NCBI RefSeq assembly: GCF_003610355.1
Contig: NZ_RAPY01000001.1
Location: 1,364,001-1,428,000, forward strand
Source: Sphingobacterium detergens
GTDB lineage: Bacteria; Bacteroidota; Bacteroidia; Sphingobacteriales; Sphingobacteriaceae
Length of the DNA stretch: 64,000 nt
Direction: 5' to 3'
Part shown: piece after piece, positions 1-8,030 of the stretch
Layout of the letters: every line of letters begins with the position of its first letter
Numbering within the stretch: the first letter of the stretch is position 1
Program-made: the position numbers and the translations under genes
Notes under the pieces: model-generated
Seen by the model: only the letters and a program-made list of their open reading frames with translations
Told to the model about the DNA's origin: nothing
Database searches by the model: none

Positions 1-1138
1 CTGCCTGCGCAACAAAAATTGCGGCCAATGATAAATAAAGAGATGTTCCATCCAGATTGAAGCTATAACCAGTTGGGATAACAAATGAAACGATCTTACG
101 CGGCACGCCAAATTTCTCCATTGCACTCATGGCTTTAGGCAAAGCAGCATCCGAACTTGTCGTTGCAAAAGCAATAGACACCGGCTCTTTGATGGCGTTG
201 ATAAAACGTTTGACGGGAATCTTTAAATAAAGTGCAACAGGAAGTAACACCAACGTTAAAAAACAAAACAAGGCAAAATACAAGGTTGCCAACAGCATAA
301 ATAAGTTTTTCAAAATATCAACACCGAGATGTCCCACGGTGTATGCCATTGCTGCTCCCACCCCAACCGGAGCAAAATACATGATGATGTTCGTAAATTT
401 AAACATCGTCTCAGACATACTTTCGGTAAAATCCACCAGTGGCTTCCGCTTCTTCTCATCGACCATCGCTAGGCCAATTCCGAATAACACCGAAAATACA
501 ACAATTTGTAATACCTGATTGTCAGCAACTGACTTTACGATATTCTCAGGAAAAAGATCACGGACGAATGCCGTGAATTTATAGACTGGATGTACATTAT
601 CCGGAAGGGATTTCAATACATGCTCGTCCATACTTTCTTTAGGCACTGGCAGCTCTTCATGTGGCATATGAGCAACGTCTACACCTACCCCCGCTTTAGT
701 TAGGTTGATTGCACCTAAACCAATAAAAATAGCACAGGTAGTCGCACAGAAGAAATACAACATTGACTTCCAGGCCATACGTCCTACTTGTTTCAAGTCA
801 GAGTGGCCTGCGATACCATAGACAAGCGTTGCAAAAAGAATAGGCCCAACAATGGTCTTTACCAATTTGATGAAACCTTTACTTAGCGGTTGCAAGGAAA
901 TTGCCAGATTGGGAAAATCCAGTCCAACGAAAATGCCCAGGATCATACAAGTTAAAATCCATGTGGTCAAATTTTTCTTATAAAGCGCATTTACAACCAA
1001 AACGGTGGCAACTATCCAACGGACAGCCATTAGAAATTCATGCGAAAAGCCCACAACTTTAAATTCGTACAATACTGCAATGATACAAGCTAATGTAACT
1101 GTGATGAGGGTGATTAACCCTATTTTGGTTTTTAACAT
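1..1138 (-). CDS. Dicarboxylate/glutamate:cation symporter (SDF/DAACS family), partial at window edge
   Basis: I translated this directly on the minus strand from an ATG at 1138; the gene runs off the left edge, so its C-terminus is missing. The product is a multi-span inner-membrane protein. It carries the SDF-family serine-rich re-entrant stretch (IAFATSSSDAALP) and the following helix with FNLDGTSLY. Family members import glutamate, aspartate or C4-dicarboxylates with H+ or Na+. An extended hydrophilic loop rich in acidic and proline residues (around residues 145-185) separates early membrane helices, as in other long bacterial homologues. Substrate cannot be read from the sequence. It is transcribed away from the ferredoxin gene's terminator region and has no visible operon partner. 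Confidence 0.9.
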   Translation of the reverse strand, partial: MLKTKIGLITLITVTLACIIAVLYEFKVVGFSHEFLMAVRWIVATVLVVNALYKKNLTTWILTCMILGIFVGLDFPNLAISLQPLSKGFIKLVKTIVGPILFATLVYGIAGHSDLKQVGRMAWKSMLYFFCATTCAIFIGLGAINLTKAGVGVDVAHMPHEELPVPKESMDEHVLKSLPDNVHPVYKFTAFVRDLFPENIVKSVADNQVLQIVVFSVLFGIGLAMVDEKKRKPLVDFTESMSETMFKFTNIIMYFAPVGVGAAMAYTVGHLGVDILKNLFMLLATLYFALFCFLTLVLLPVALYLKIPVKRFINAIKEPVSIAFATTSSDAALPKAMSAMEKFGVPRKIVSFVIPTGYSFNLDGTSLYLSLAAIFVAQA

Positions 1139-1259
1139 TTAAAAGATTTTAATGGTCAAAAGAACAAAAATAAAAAAATACTATGCTTTTGCAAATATTA
1201 TTATTTAAATAGCCCAACTTTCGCAACAAAATACCGATTTTAACAAAAGCTAGCGTGCA

Positions 1260-1292
1260 AAAAAAAAAAGCAGGATAATTTCTTACCCTGCT
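1260..1292 (-). terminator. Intrinsic terminator of the ferredoxin gene
   Basis: Inverted repeat AGCAGG/CCTGCT (1269-1274 and 1287-1292) with extra TAA/TTA pairing inside. On the minus strand it is followed by a run of T (A-run 1260-1269 on plus). It sits 25 bases past the ferredoxin stop. Confidence 0.7.
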
Positions 1293-1316
1293 CTATATTT
1301 TAACGGAATGAAAAAA

Positions 1317-1667
1317 TTATTCCGCGTGTAACCAAGCTTTTTTCGCTAATAGCTCATCGTTGGATTCACGTACATCTTCGTCATCCACACAACAATCTAC
1401 CGGACAAACAGCAGCACATTGTGGTTCATCATGAAAACCCACACATTCTGTACATTTATCCGAAACAATATAATAAACTTCATTTGAGATCGCTTCCTGT
1501 GATTCATTCGCGTCAAGCGTAACGCCATCACCAAAATCTATAACACCGTCCAAAGCAGTCCCATCTGAGAATTTCCAAGTTACACCAGCATCGTATATTG
1601 CATTATTTGGGCATTCCGGTTCGCAAGCACCACAGTTAATGCATTCGTCTGTAATTTTAATCGCCAT
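1317..1667 (-). CDS. 4Fe-4S dicluster ferredoxin
   Basis: A 116-residue cytoplasmic electron carrier with two [4Fe-4S] cluster motifs. The first is Cys9-x2-Cys12-x2-Cys15-x3-Cys19, with the usual proline after the last cysteine. The second is Cys72-x2-Cys75-x8-Cys84-x3-Cys88-Pro, the expanded spacing of the Allochromatium/YfhL type. About 50 acidic residues separate the clusters, longer than in minimal 55-80 residue bacterial ferredoxins. Two further cysteines (92, 93) follow the second motif. It is divergent from the acyl-CoA reductase gene, 157 bases away. A shared role in low-potential electron supply for reductive lipid metabolism is possible but is inference. Confidence 0.92.
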   Translation of the reverse strand: MAIKITDECINCGACEPECPNNAIYDAGVTWKFSDGTALDGVIDFGDGVTLDANESQEAISNEVYYIVSDKCTECVGFHDEPQCAAVCPVDCCVDDEDVRESNDELLAKKAWLHAE

Positions 1668-1824
1668 TTATAACCTCACAATTATGATAAATAAACTATT
1701 TTTGCATTATCAATATGAAAACAAAGTCTGATTGTACAATAAGGCTAGTTGATTCACGTTGATTAATGTTAACAGCACAAATATAACACAAATTTGTGTA
1801 TTCATCTTTTAAAAATTTAATATT

Positions 1825-2838
1825 TTGACAAAGCAACAACGAATAAATGCGTTTGTAAAACTGGGTGAACTGTTGAAAAAGCAGCCTGAAGATCTTACTC
1901 AGATCATTCAACTGGCGCAACATAAAAACCCTTGGTATACCGTAAAAAATGTTGAAAGTGCCCTTCATGCAATCTCATCTAACTTAACAGAAGAACGGCT
2001 TAATCATTGGCTGCAAGGCTATCCAGATAGCGGGTCGGCTAAAACCGTAGGTTTGATTCTCGCTGGAAATATTCCACTGGTTGGTTTTCATGATATCCTT
2101 TGTGTATTAATCAGTGGATTTAAAGCAAAAATTAAGGTATCCTCAGATGATGCCGGTTTAACGACTTATGTACTCAATAGCTTAAAACAAATCGAACCCG
2201 CTTTTGAAGCAGCTTTTGAAATTGTTGATAAACTCAAAGACTTCGACCTGGTCATTGCCACTGGCTCAAACAATACAGCCCGTTATTTTGACTATTATTT
2301 TGGCTCTAAACCCCACATTATCCGACGGAATAGAAATAGTGTTGCTGTCATTACAGGACAGGAATCTCCAGCACAACTGGAGGCCTTAGGTCACGATATC
2401 TTTGATTACTTCGGCCTCGGCTGTCGCTCGGTTTCCAAGCTTTTTATTCCAAAAGATTATGGCGTAGCACATTTTTTTGAAGGAATAGCGGATTTTAAAG
2501 ATGTGTCCGAACACTATAAATACAATAATAATTACGATTATAATAAATCCATCTATCTGATCAACGGAGACAAGCATTTTGATAATGGGTTCCTGTTGCT
2601 CAAACAGGATCAACGTACTGCCTCTCCACTATCTGTGGTTTATTACGAGGAGTACAACCGTCTTGAAGATGTCGAGAAAGAGCTGAATCAGCAAGCTGAA
2701 AATATTCAGTGTGTTGTCTCCGAAGTCCAGTTGAACATACAGTCGCCAGTCTTTCATTTTGGTGAAAGTCAATGTCCGGCCCTGGATGATTATGCAGATG
2801 GCATAAATACGCTGGACTTTTTATTTGCAAACCAGTAA
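1825..2838 (+). CDS. LuxC-like acyl-CoA reductase
   Basis: A 337-residue protein of the LuxC/acyl-CoA reductase family (aldehyde-dehydrogenase fold), which reduces acyl-CoA or acyl-thioesters to aldehydes with NADPH. Visible marks are the nucleotide-binding strand (LILAGNIPLVGFHD, residues ~78-91), the segment LVIATGSNNTARYFDYYF (~142-159) and the cysteine in the loop FGLGCRSVSKLF (~197-208), which fits the acyl-accepting catalytic position. The start is TTG at 1825; no in-frame ATG lies nearby and the N-terminus aligns well from here. No lux genes are near, so luminescence is not implied. Family assignment is firm; substrate is unknown. Confidence 0.85.
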   Translation: MTKQQRINAFVKLGELLKKQPEDLTQIIQLAQHKNPWYTVKNVESALHAISSNLTEERLNHWLQGYPDSGSAKTVGLILAGNIPLVGFHDILCVLISGFKAKIKVSSDDAGLTTYVLNSLKQIEPAFEAAFEIVDKLKDFDLVIATGSNNTARYFDYYFGSKPHIIRRNRNSVAVITGQESPAQLEALGHDIFDYFGLGCRSVSKLFIPKDYGVAHFFEGIADFKDVSEHYKYNNNYDYNKSIYLINGDKHFDNGFLLLKQDQRTASPLSVVYYEEYNRLEDVEKELNQQAENIQCVVSEVQLNIQSPVFHFGESQCPALDDYADGINTLDFLFANQ

Positions 2839-2880
2839 GCTTCCGTTAAATTCATAGTAAAGAAATTGCATTAAAAATAC

Positions 2881-2888
2881 TAACTTTG
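2881..2888 (+). promoter_or_regulatory. Candidate -7 element (TAACTTTG) immediately before a start codon
   Basis: An exact match to the Bacteroidota -7 consensus TAnnTTTG ends 5 bases before the ATG at 2894. Transcription starting at the usual distance would begin at or next to the ATG and give a leaderless mRNA. No good TTTG -33 element is seen at 19 bases. Confidence 0.45.
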
Positions 2889-2893
2889 AAATC

Positions 2894-3097
2894 ATGTATA
2901 TCATTAAAGTAAAAGGTGTCGCCAAAATTCCCGACTATGTTCAGCTGCGAGATGATGCCTTCACCTTGTTGGCATATTTTAGAGTGGATCGACCTGACAA
3001 ATCCCTAGACAAAATCGGATTGGGAGAAAAGACGGAATATATCATGCAATTGGTAAGAGAAATGCCTTTCGGTCAAATTAAAAAATTAGAGTTTTAA
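2894..3097 (+). CDS. Conserved-looking small protein of unknown function (67 aa)
   Basis: I do not recognise the family. The product is short, soluble and mixed in charge, starting MYIIKVKG and ending IKKLEF, with no signal peptide, membrane segment or metal motif. It lies 55 bases after the acyl-CoA reductase and only 5 bases before the FtsE-like ATPase. Tight spacing suggests co-transcription and perhaps coupling with the ATPase gene. A consensus -7 box directly before its start suggests the unit can be transcribed independently of the reductase. It is probably a real gene because it fills the gap between two genes without overlap and has normal codon use. Confidence 0.6.
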   Translation: MYIIKVKGVAKIPDYVQLRDDAFTLLAYFRVDRPDKSLDKIGLGEKTEYIMQLVREMPFGQIKKLEF

Positions 3098-3102
3098 CGC
3101 CC

Positions 3103-3783
3103 ATGATTGAAAATAAAGTAATTACATTAAAGAACGTTGATATCTTTCAACAGAAACATTTAGTATTATCCAATGTCAATTTAAACATCGGGAAGGGAGA
3201 ATTTCTCTATCTTATCGGACAGTCTGGCAGCGGAAAAAGTAGTTTATTAAAAATCATCTATGGCGATTTATATATCGGTAATGGTGAGGGAATGATCGCT
3301 GGATTTGACCTCAAGAAACTTCACGAAAATGATGTTCCTTATTTACGCCGGAAATTAGGGATTGTTTTTCAGGACTTTCATTTATTATCCGACAGAACGA
3401 TCGAGAAGAACCTCGAGTTTGCGTTAAAGGCGACGGGCTGGAAAGATAAAAAAATGATTGATGGACGTATTCTGGACGTATTGGAAAAAGTTGGACTCCG
3501 TTCCAAATTAAAGAAAATGCCCCATGAGCTTTCCGGTGGTGAGCAACAGCGGATTGTTATTGCCCGTGCCCTACTGAATAACCCCGAGATTATCCTTGCG
3601 GATGAGCCTACCGGAAACCTGGATCCTGCCACCTCTGAGGAAATTGTCCTATTGTTGCGCGATATCGCCAATTCTGGAACGGCAATTTTAATGGCTACCC
3701 ACGATTATACAATTATTCGCAATATGCCTTCCCGGATTATCAAAACTGGAGACGGCATTCTACAGGATGATGTCAGCATCTAA
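3103..3783 (+). CDS. ftsE: FtsE-like ABC transporter ATP-binding protein
   Basis: A 226-residue ABC ATPase with Walker A GQSGSGKSS (~residues 38-46), the Q-loop in VFQDFHLL, signature LSGGEQQR (~142-149), Walker B IILADEP followed by TGNLDP, and the H-loop in MATHDY. Length and sequence fit FtsE, the ATPase that with FtsX regulates septal peptidoglycan hydrolases; related LolD/MacB-type ATPases are the alternative. No FtsX-like permease is adjacent, which is common in Bacteroidota, where ftsE and ftsX are often separate. The gene follows the 67-residue protein by 5 bases and precedes grpE by 158 bases. Confidence 0.82.
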   Translation: MIENKVITLKNVDIFQQKHLVLSNVNLNIGKGEFLYLIGQSGSGKSSLLKIIYGDLYIGNGEGMIAGFDLKKLHENDVPYLRRKLGIVFQDFHLLSDRTIEKNLEFALKATGWKDKKMIDGRILDVLEKVGLRSKLKKMPHELSGGEQQRIVIARALLNNPEIILADEPTGNLDPATSEEIVLLLRDIANSGTAILMATHDYTIIRNMPSRIIKTGDGILQDDVSI

Positions 3784-3791
3784 ACGAAAAA

Positions 3792-3867
3792 CTGACAAGT
3801 AAAAAGACATTTTTGCAAATTCCGACAAATTGTTAGGCTTTTTTATTAAAATCTGACAAGCTGTCGG
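3792..3867 (+). promoter_or_regulatory. Phased array of three CTGACA-N3-TGTCAG-like palindromes upstream of grpE
   Basis: Three 15-base elements start at 3792, 3822 and 3853, each beginning C(T/C)GACAA and ending in G. The second (CCGACA-AAT-TGTTAG) and third (CTGACA-AGC-TGTCGG) are imperfect palindromes of consensus CTGACA-N3-TGTCAG. The first has only the left half. Spacings are 30 and 31 bases, close to three helical turns. In addition 3817-3827 and 3862-3872 are an exact 11-base inverted repeat. The location before the chaperone operon suggests a heat-shock operator; it does not resemble CIRCE. The regulator is not in the window. Confidence 0.5.
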
Positions 3868-3941
3868 AATTTTATTGTTTGGCAAAAACTTTGAGAAAAG
3901 AAGATATAGAAAATTTTTGAATCTATTTTAGCATTGAAGAT

Positions 3942-4490
3942 ATGAATGAGCAAGATAATTATTATGATGAGAGTCAAGATCAAGTAGAAACTAATTCTTC
4001 TGATCAACAAGAGCAGCCTTCGGATAATCAGGTAGAATTGTCTACCGAAGAGAAGTTGGCAGCTGAATTGGCAGAGGCGAAGGATAAATACATTCGTCTT
4101 TCTGCTGAATTTGACAATTATAGAAAACGTACAAGCAAAGAACGTGTTGAATTGATTCAATCAGCAGGAAAAGATGTGATCAGTAAATTATTACCTACGT
4201 TAGATGATTTTGACCGTGCATTAAATGCGATGGAAACAGCTACAGACGTAGAATCTGTTAAAACAGGGATGGATATTGTCAACAACAAATTAAGACAAAC
4301 CCTGTCTCAATTGGGATTAAAAGAAATGGAAACTGCTGGCCAAGCATTTGACCCTGAATTACAGGAAGCTATTACATCTATTCCGGCACCTACAGCAGAT
4401 TTAAAAAACAAAGTAGTGGACGTAATCGAAAAGGGATACTATTTGGGTGACAAAGTGATTCGTCACGCTAAAGTAGTTATAGGTCAATAA
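3942..4490 (+). CDS. grpE: GrpE, nucleotide exchange factor of DnaK
   Basis: A 182-residue protein that releases ADP from DnaK. An acidic, Gln/Asp-rich disordered N-terminus (~1-35) is followed by the long dimerising helix ([28 protein letters not shown]). The C-terminal beta-domain has the GrpE signature region, with [12 protein letters not shown] and the closing [22 protein letters not shown]. The gene is 10 bases before dnaJ, so the two form an operon; dnaK is not in the window, as is usual in this phylum. An array of palindromes lies 75-150 bases upstream and may mediate heat control. Length and motifs are complete. Confidence 0.97.
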   Translation: MNEQDNYYDESQDQVETNSSDQQEQPSDNQVELSTEEKLAAELAEAKDKYIRLSAEFDNYRKRTSKERVELIQSAGKDVISKLLPTLDDFDRALNAMETATDVESVKTGMDIVNNKLRQTLSQLGLKEMETAGQAFDPELQEAITSIPAPTADLKNKVVDVIEKGYYLGDKVIRHAKVVIGQ

Positions 4491-4500
4491 TATTAAGACG

Positions 4501-5658
4501 ATGTCAAAAAGAGATTATTACGATATACTTGGCGTCGCGCGTTCAGCGGACGAGAAGGAGATTAAATCATCCTATCGCAAATTAGCGATTAAATATCACC
4601 CGGACAAAAACCCTGGTGATCATGAAGCGGAGGAAAAATTTAAGGAGGCTGCTGAGGCATACGATATCTTGAGCAATCCACAAAAACGTCAACGCTATGA
4701 CCAATTTGGCCATGCTGGTAATTCAGCTAGTGGTGGCTACGGCGGTGGTGGCGGCATGAATATGGATGACATATTTAGCCAGTTTGGTGATATCTTTGGT
4801 GGCGGACACCCCTTCGAAAGTTTCTTCGGTGGTGGTGGCGGAGGTCAACGTGGTGGCCGCCGCGTAGCACGTGGAAGCAACTTGCGTATTAAAGTTAAAT
4901 TGACTCTTGAAGAAATCGCTAAAGGTGTTGAGAAAAAAGTAAAGGTCAACAAACAAGTTTCCTGTCATAGCTGTGATGGCTCAGGAGCGAAAGACAAATC
5001 TTCTTTCCATACCTGTAAAACCTGTGGTGGATCAGGATCGGTACGCAGAGTAACAAATACCATCCTGGGCCAAATGCAAACCACCAGCACATGCCCTACC
5101 TGTAATGGTGAAGGTGTTGAAATTACCGCAAAATGTACAACTTGTAGAGGTGAAGGATTAGAGCGTGGTGAAGAAACAATCGCAATCAATATCCCTGCCG
5201 GCGTAAGCGAAGGAATGCAACTCTCTATGAGCGGCAAAGGAAATGCAGCTCCACGTGGCGGTATACCAGGGGATCTGATTATATTAATCGAAGAAGTTCC
5301 ACACGAAAGCTTAAAACGTGACGGCCTTAATGTGATCTATGATCTGTACATTAATTTTGTCGATGCCACATTAGGTACCAGCGTAGAAGTTCCGACAATT
5401 GATGGAAAAGCTAAAATAAAAATCGAACCTGGAACACAAGGTGGCAAAATATTACGTCTGAAAGGAAAAGGTATCCCTGAAGTCAATTCTTACCATAAAG
5501 GTGATCAGCTTGTCTACGTGAATATCTGGACACCAAAAGCTGTATCCAACGAAGAAAAAGAACTATTGAATAAACTCAAAGAATCACCAAACTTTAAACC
5601 ACAACCTGGTAAAAGTGAAAAATCATTCTTTGAACGTATAAAAGAATATTTCGAATAA
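4501..5658 (+). CDS. dnaJ: DnaJ (Hsp40) co-chaperone
   Basis: A 385-residue type I J-protein that stimulates DnaK ATPase and delivers substrates. The J-domain (1-~70) contains the essential HPD (YHPDKNPGD). A Gly/Phe-rich linker follows (~75-130), then the zinc domain with four CxxCxGxG-type repeats ([32 protein letters not shown]). The rest is C-terminal substrate-binding domains I/II with [25 protein letters not shown]. All parts are present, so this is a full-length housekeeping DnaJ rather than a truncated paralogue. It is the second gene of the grpE-dnaJ operon and ends at a strong terminator. Confidence 0.98.
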   Translation: MSKRDYYDILGVARSADEKEIKSSYRKLAIKYHPDKNPGDHEAEEKFKEAAEAYDILSNPQKRQRYDQFGHAGNSASGGYGGGGGMNMDDIFSQFGDIFGGGHPFESFFGGGGGGQRGGRRVARGSNLRIKVKLTLEEIAKGVEKKVKVNKQVSCHSCDGSGAKDKSSFHTCKTCGGSGSVRRVTNTILGQMQTTSTCPTCNGEGVEITAKCTTCRGEGLERGEETIAINIPAGVSEGMQLSMSGKGNAAPRGGIPGDLIILIEEVPHESLKRDGLNVIYDLYINFVDATLGTSVEVPTIDGKAKIKIEPGTQGGKILRLKGKGIPEVNSYHKGDQLVYVNIWTPKAVSNEEKELLNKLKESPNFKPQPGKSEKSFFERIKEYFE

Positions 5659-5680
5659 AACTCGGATTAACCCGATGTCA

Positions 5681-5720
5681 AAAAGAGCCATTGATCCAAT
5701 TGATCAATGGCTCTTTTTTT
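5681..5720 (+). terminator. Strong intrinsic terminator after dnaJ
   Basis: A 16-bp perfect stem (arms 5681-5696 and 5702-5717, five-base loop) is followed by a T-run. It closes the grpE-dnaJ operon. Confidence 0.93.
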
Positions 5721-5972
5721 GCATTCTTACACCAAACTGACAAATAATAACAAAAGGTCAACAAAATATAGATATTTAAAAAATGAAGGGATTATCGATC
5801 AAAAAATAGCAAAATTTAAATAATTGAACCACTATTATTTACGAGTTTGACAAAATATCTAGACAATCCAGTGACAATAAAATAAAATAACTTTACGACA
5901 TTTGACTAATAAATTAAAAAAGTCAGGAAGTAATTACTGACTTATTAGAACAAACTATTAAAATAAAAACAC
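5721..5972 (+). promoter_or_regulatory. AT-rich leader of the outer-membrane protein gene with a small hairpin
   Basis: No coding potential is seen. The stretch is very A-rich and should contain the promoter of the following gene. A TAACTTTA (5888-5895) is one base from the -7 consensus, without a convincing -33 at 19 bases. Near the end, AAGTCAG/CTGACTT (5920-5926 and 5937-5943) forms a hairpin in the expected 5' UTR, 30 bases before the ATG. One CTGACA half-site also occurs near 5737. Confidence 0.35.
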
Positions 5973-6560
5973 ATGAAAAAAGTTTTACTTACATTAGCTG
6001 CCATTGCAGGTTTAACAATCGCAGCAAACGCACAAACTGAAAAAGGTAAAATCATGGTTGGTGGTCAAGTTGGCTTCCAAACTTCTAAAGTTAAAGATAC
6101 TGACTTCAAAAATAATTCATTCTCCATCAACCCAACTGTTGGTTACTTCGTTAGCGACAACTGGGCTGTAGGTACTGGTGTTGGTTACGATTGGAGTAAA
6201 AATGAAACGAACAAAGACAACAGCACAAAAACAGATGCTTTCCAAGTATCTCCATTCGTTAGAAAATATACCGCTGAAGGACCAGTGAGATTTTTCGCTC
6301 AATTGTCAGTTCCAATGGCATGGGGAAAAACAACCGTGGAATCAAATAACGTTGAGACAAAAAACAAATTTGAAAGATACGGTGTTGAATTGGCTCCAGG
6401 TTTGGCGTACTTTCCTACGAGCAAAATCGGTATCGAACTAAAAGTTAGAGGTTTATACTACAACTACAACAAAGACAAAACTAACGATATTACAACAAAC
6501 ACATTCGGTTTGAACGTAAACTCTTTAGCGCCGACTTTAGGCGTGCAATTCCACTTCTAG
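5973..6560 (+). CDS. Outer-membrane beta-barrel protein (OmpX/OMP_b-brl-like)
   Basis: A 195-residue exported protein. The Sec signal peptide (MKKVLLTLAAIAGLTIAANA, cleavage after AxA before QTEKGK) is followed by alternating amphipathic strands. These are rich in Gly, Tyr, Asn and Lys, for example KIMVGGQVGFQ, ISPTV-like NPTVGYFVSDNWAVGTGVGYDW, and RYGVELAPGLAYFP. The last residue is Phe (VQFHF), the usual C-terminal signature recognised by the BAM complex. About eight strands are expected. It is probably an abundant small porin-like surface protein; its specific role is unknown. The gene is monocistronic, between two terminators. Confidence 0.85.
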   Translation: MKKVLLTLAAIAGLTIAANAQTEKGKIMVGGQVGFQTSKVKDTDFKNNSFSINPTVGYFVSDNWAVGTGVGYDWSKNETNKDNSTKTDAFQVSPFVRKYTAEGPVRFFAQLSVPMAWGKTTVESNNVETKNKFERYGVELAPGLAYFPTSKIGIELKVRGLYYNYNKDKTNDITTNTFGLNVNSLAPTLGVQFHF

Positions 6561-6575
6561 TCAGTAGTTAATAAC

Positions 6576-6613
6576 AAAAAAGGCTATAAGTATGAATACT
6601 TATAGCCTTTTTT
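6576..6613. terminator. Bidirectional terminator between convergent genes
   Basis: An 18-bp inverted repeat with flanking A and T tracts (arms 6576-6593 and 6596-6613). It lies between the plus-strand barrel gene and the stop of the minus-strand NlpC/P60 gene, so it can serve both. Confidence 0.92.
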
Positions 6614-6617
6614 ATGG

Positions 6618-7391
6618 CTAGCGATAACGCTTCACAATACGTAGTTTATGCGAATATTTATTCAATTCCCGATTAAAGATCCCTTCATTATCCATTCGAT
6701 CAATACGCACTTTAGCTGAAGCATGAATAATGGTATCCCGATCCAACATAATACCCACATGTGTAATGCGTCCATCCGCGTTGTCAAAATAAGCTAAATC
6801 TCCCGTTTTAATTTCCGAAATAAAATCAACAGTCTCCCCGATTTCCGCTTGCTGATATGCATCTCTTGGCAGGTTAATCCCAAAGCAACTATAAATCAGT
6901 TGAGAAAAACCTGAGCAGTCTATTCCCCATTGGGAGCGTCCGCCCCACAGGTATGGCGTATCCTTATAACTCGTAGCGAGTGCAGCAACCTCGGTCTCAA
7001 AATCAGATCTGGAAAAGGGATTGACATGGCCTTGGTAAGCCAGATCCAGCTCACCTAAAGTAAACCTATTAGCCTCATCCATATAAAGTTTTGTGCCGTG
7101 GCATAGATGAAGTTGATTCTCATTATTAAAAAGCAATCCGCCTTCCCTTCCGACCAAACTTGGCGTTCCAGCAAAATAGTGCTCAATTTCTTCTGGATCA
7201 ACGACTATAAACTGACCATTCTGGATCCAGCCATCATAGTTCGTTTCCAACATCCTTATCGCTGTCCAGTCAGTCTCAACCTTCATAATTTCAAATAATT
7301 CACCAAATAACACCTGAGAAACCATCTCGCTCCGATGTGCCTGCTCCGAACGCAAAGGAACCAAAGCAAGTGTACAAATGCCATATTTCAT
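6618..7391 (-). CDS. NlpC/P60 (C40) peptidase with N-terminal SH3-like domain
   Basis: A 257-residue cysteine peptidase of the YkfC type, which cleaves gamma-D-glutamyl bonds in peptidoglycan-derived peptides. An SH3b-like region spans ~20-65 (ELFEIMKVETDWTAIRM...GWIQ) and the NlpC/P60 domain ~130-255. The catalytic Cys159 lies in the DCSGFSQLIY motif, the first His is His211 (THVGIML) and the third polar residue is His223 (IIHASAK). I see no signal peptide or lipobox, so the protein may act in the cytoplasm on recycled muropeptides rather than on the wall; a missed upstream start is the alternative. It is transcribed alone. Confidence 0.92.
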   Translation of the reverse strand: MKYGICTLALVPLRSEQAHRSEMVSQVLFGELFEIMKVETDWTAIRMLETNYDGWIQNGQFIVVDPEEIEHYFAGTPSLVGREGGLLFNNENQLHLCHGTKLYMDEANRFTLGELDLAYQGHVNPFSRSDFETEVAALATSYKDTPYLWGGRSQWGIDCSGFSQLIYSCFGINLPRDAYQQAEIGETVDFISEIKTGDLAYFDNADGRITHVGIMLDRDTIIHASAKVRIDRMDNEGIFNRELNKYSHKLRIVKRYR

Positions 7392-7465
7392 AGGCCAAAT
7401 AAAAACAAAATTGTCAAATCTATGATTATATATTATAAAACGAAGATAAATTAATTATAGTAGAT

Positions 7466-7939
7466 ATGGAGAATACAAATTTAAAATTCAAAAGAATACT
7501 CGTTGCAGTCGATGATGCTCCATGTTCTGAAAAAGCCATTCTATATGCTAGAGAAATGGCTCAGGTATTTGGTGCCTCTGTTGCCCTTGTCACTGTTATC
7601 CCCCCAACCTCCCCAACAAATTTCGGAGCAGATCCACTATTGGGTCAGCAACCCATTATCGTACCGGAAGTATCCGAAATGGAGCAGGAAAATGCGCAAA
7701 AATATCTTGAAAAATTAAGTCGGGAATTTACCGATTACGGTGAAGTATATCTTTTCAACCGAATTGGGTCCATCAAAGAAGAAATTCTTGCAGCCTCCCA
7801 TGAATGGTCGGCAGATCTGATTATTATGGGATCAAATGGGAGAACCGGATTTGATCATTTCATTTCGGGTTCCGTATCTGAATCTGTGATTCGCAAAGCA
7901 ACTTGTCCAGTATTGGTCATACCAAGCAAATGTGATTAA
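7466..7939 (+). CDS. Universal stress protein (UspA family)
   Basis: A 157-residue single-domain Usp protein, cytoplasmic. It starts with the standard hydrophobic strand followed by the Asp pair (RILVAVDDAPCSEKAI). It ends with the ATP-binding signature G-x2-G-x9-G-S (IMGSNGRTGFDHFISGSVSESV), followed by CPVLVIPSK. An ATP-binding rather than nucleotide-free subtype is therefore likely. A loop around residues 50-70 (TSPTNFGADPLLGQQPIIVPEV) is longer than in E. coli UspA but frequent in Bacteroidota. The gene stands alone with its own terminator; stress-specific function is unknown. Confidence 0.92.
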   Translation: MENTNLKFKRILVAVDDAPCSEKAILYAREMAQVFGASVALVTVIPPTSPTNFGADPLLGQQPIIVPEVSEMEQENAQKYLEKLSREFTDYGEVYLFNRIGSIKEEILAASHEWSADLIIMGSNGRTGFDHFISGSVSESVIRKATCPVLVIPSKCD

Positions 7940-7975
7940 TGGATATGCGATAATGAAATAGCTGGCACTAAAATA

Positions 7976-8015
7976 AAGCGCCTATTCTTAGAAAAAGAAT
8001 AGGCGCTTCTATATT
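7976..8015 (+). terminator. Intrinsic terminator after the UspA gene
   Basis: A 14-bp perfect stem (7976-7989 and 7995-8008) with a five-base loop and a T-rich tail. It lies between two convergent genes and can work for both. Confidence 0.88.
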
Positions 8016-8030
8016 TTTAGTCCAATCTGG

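Noticed and set aside
1696..1968. 90-residue minus-strand open frame upstream of the ferredoxin
   Set aside because: It overlaps the acyl-CoA reductase gene and promoter DNA, and its residue composition is that of AT-rich noncoding sequence.
1825..2838. Bioluminescence (lux) locus
   Set aside because: Only a LuxC-like reductase is present; luxA, luxB, luxD and luxE are absent and such reductases are common in non-luminous Bacteroidota.
3862..3895. Sigma-54 promoter before grpE (TTTGGCA...TTTGAG)
   Set aside because: The spacing fits GG-N10-Gx, but the essential GC of the -12 element is GA, and no enhancer-binding protein gene is near.
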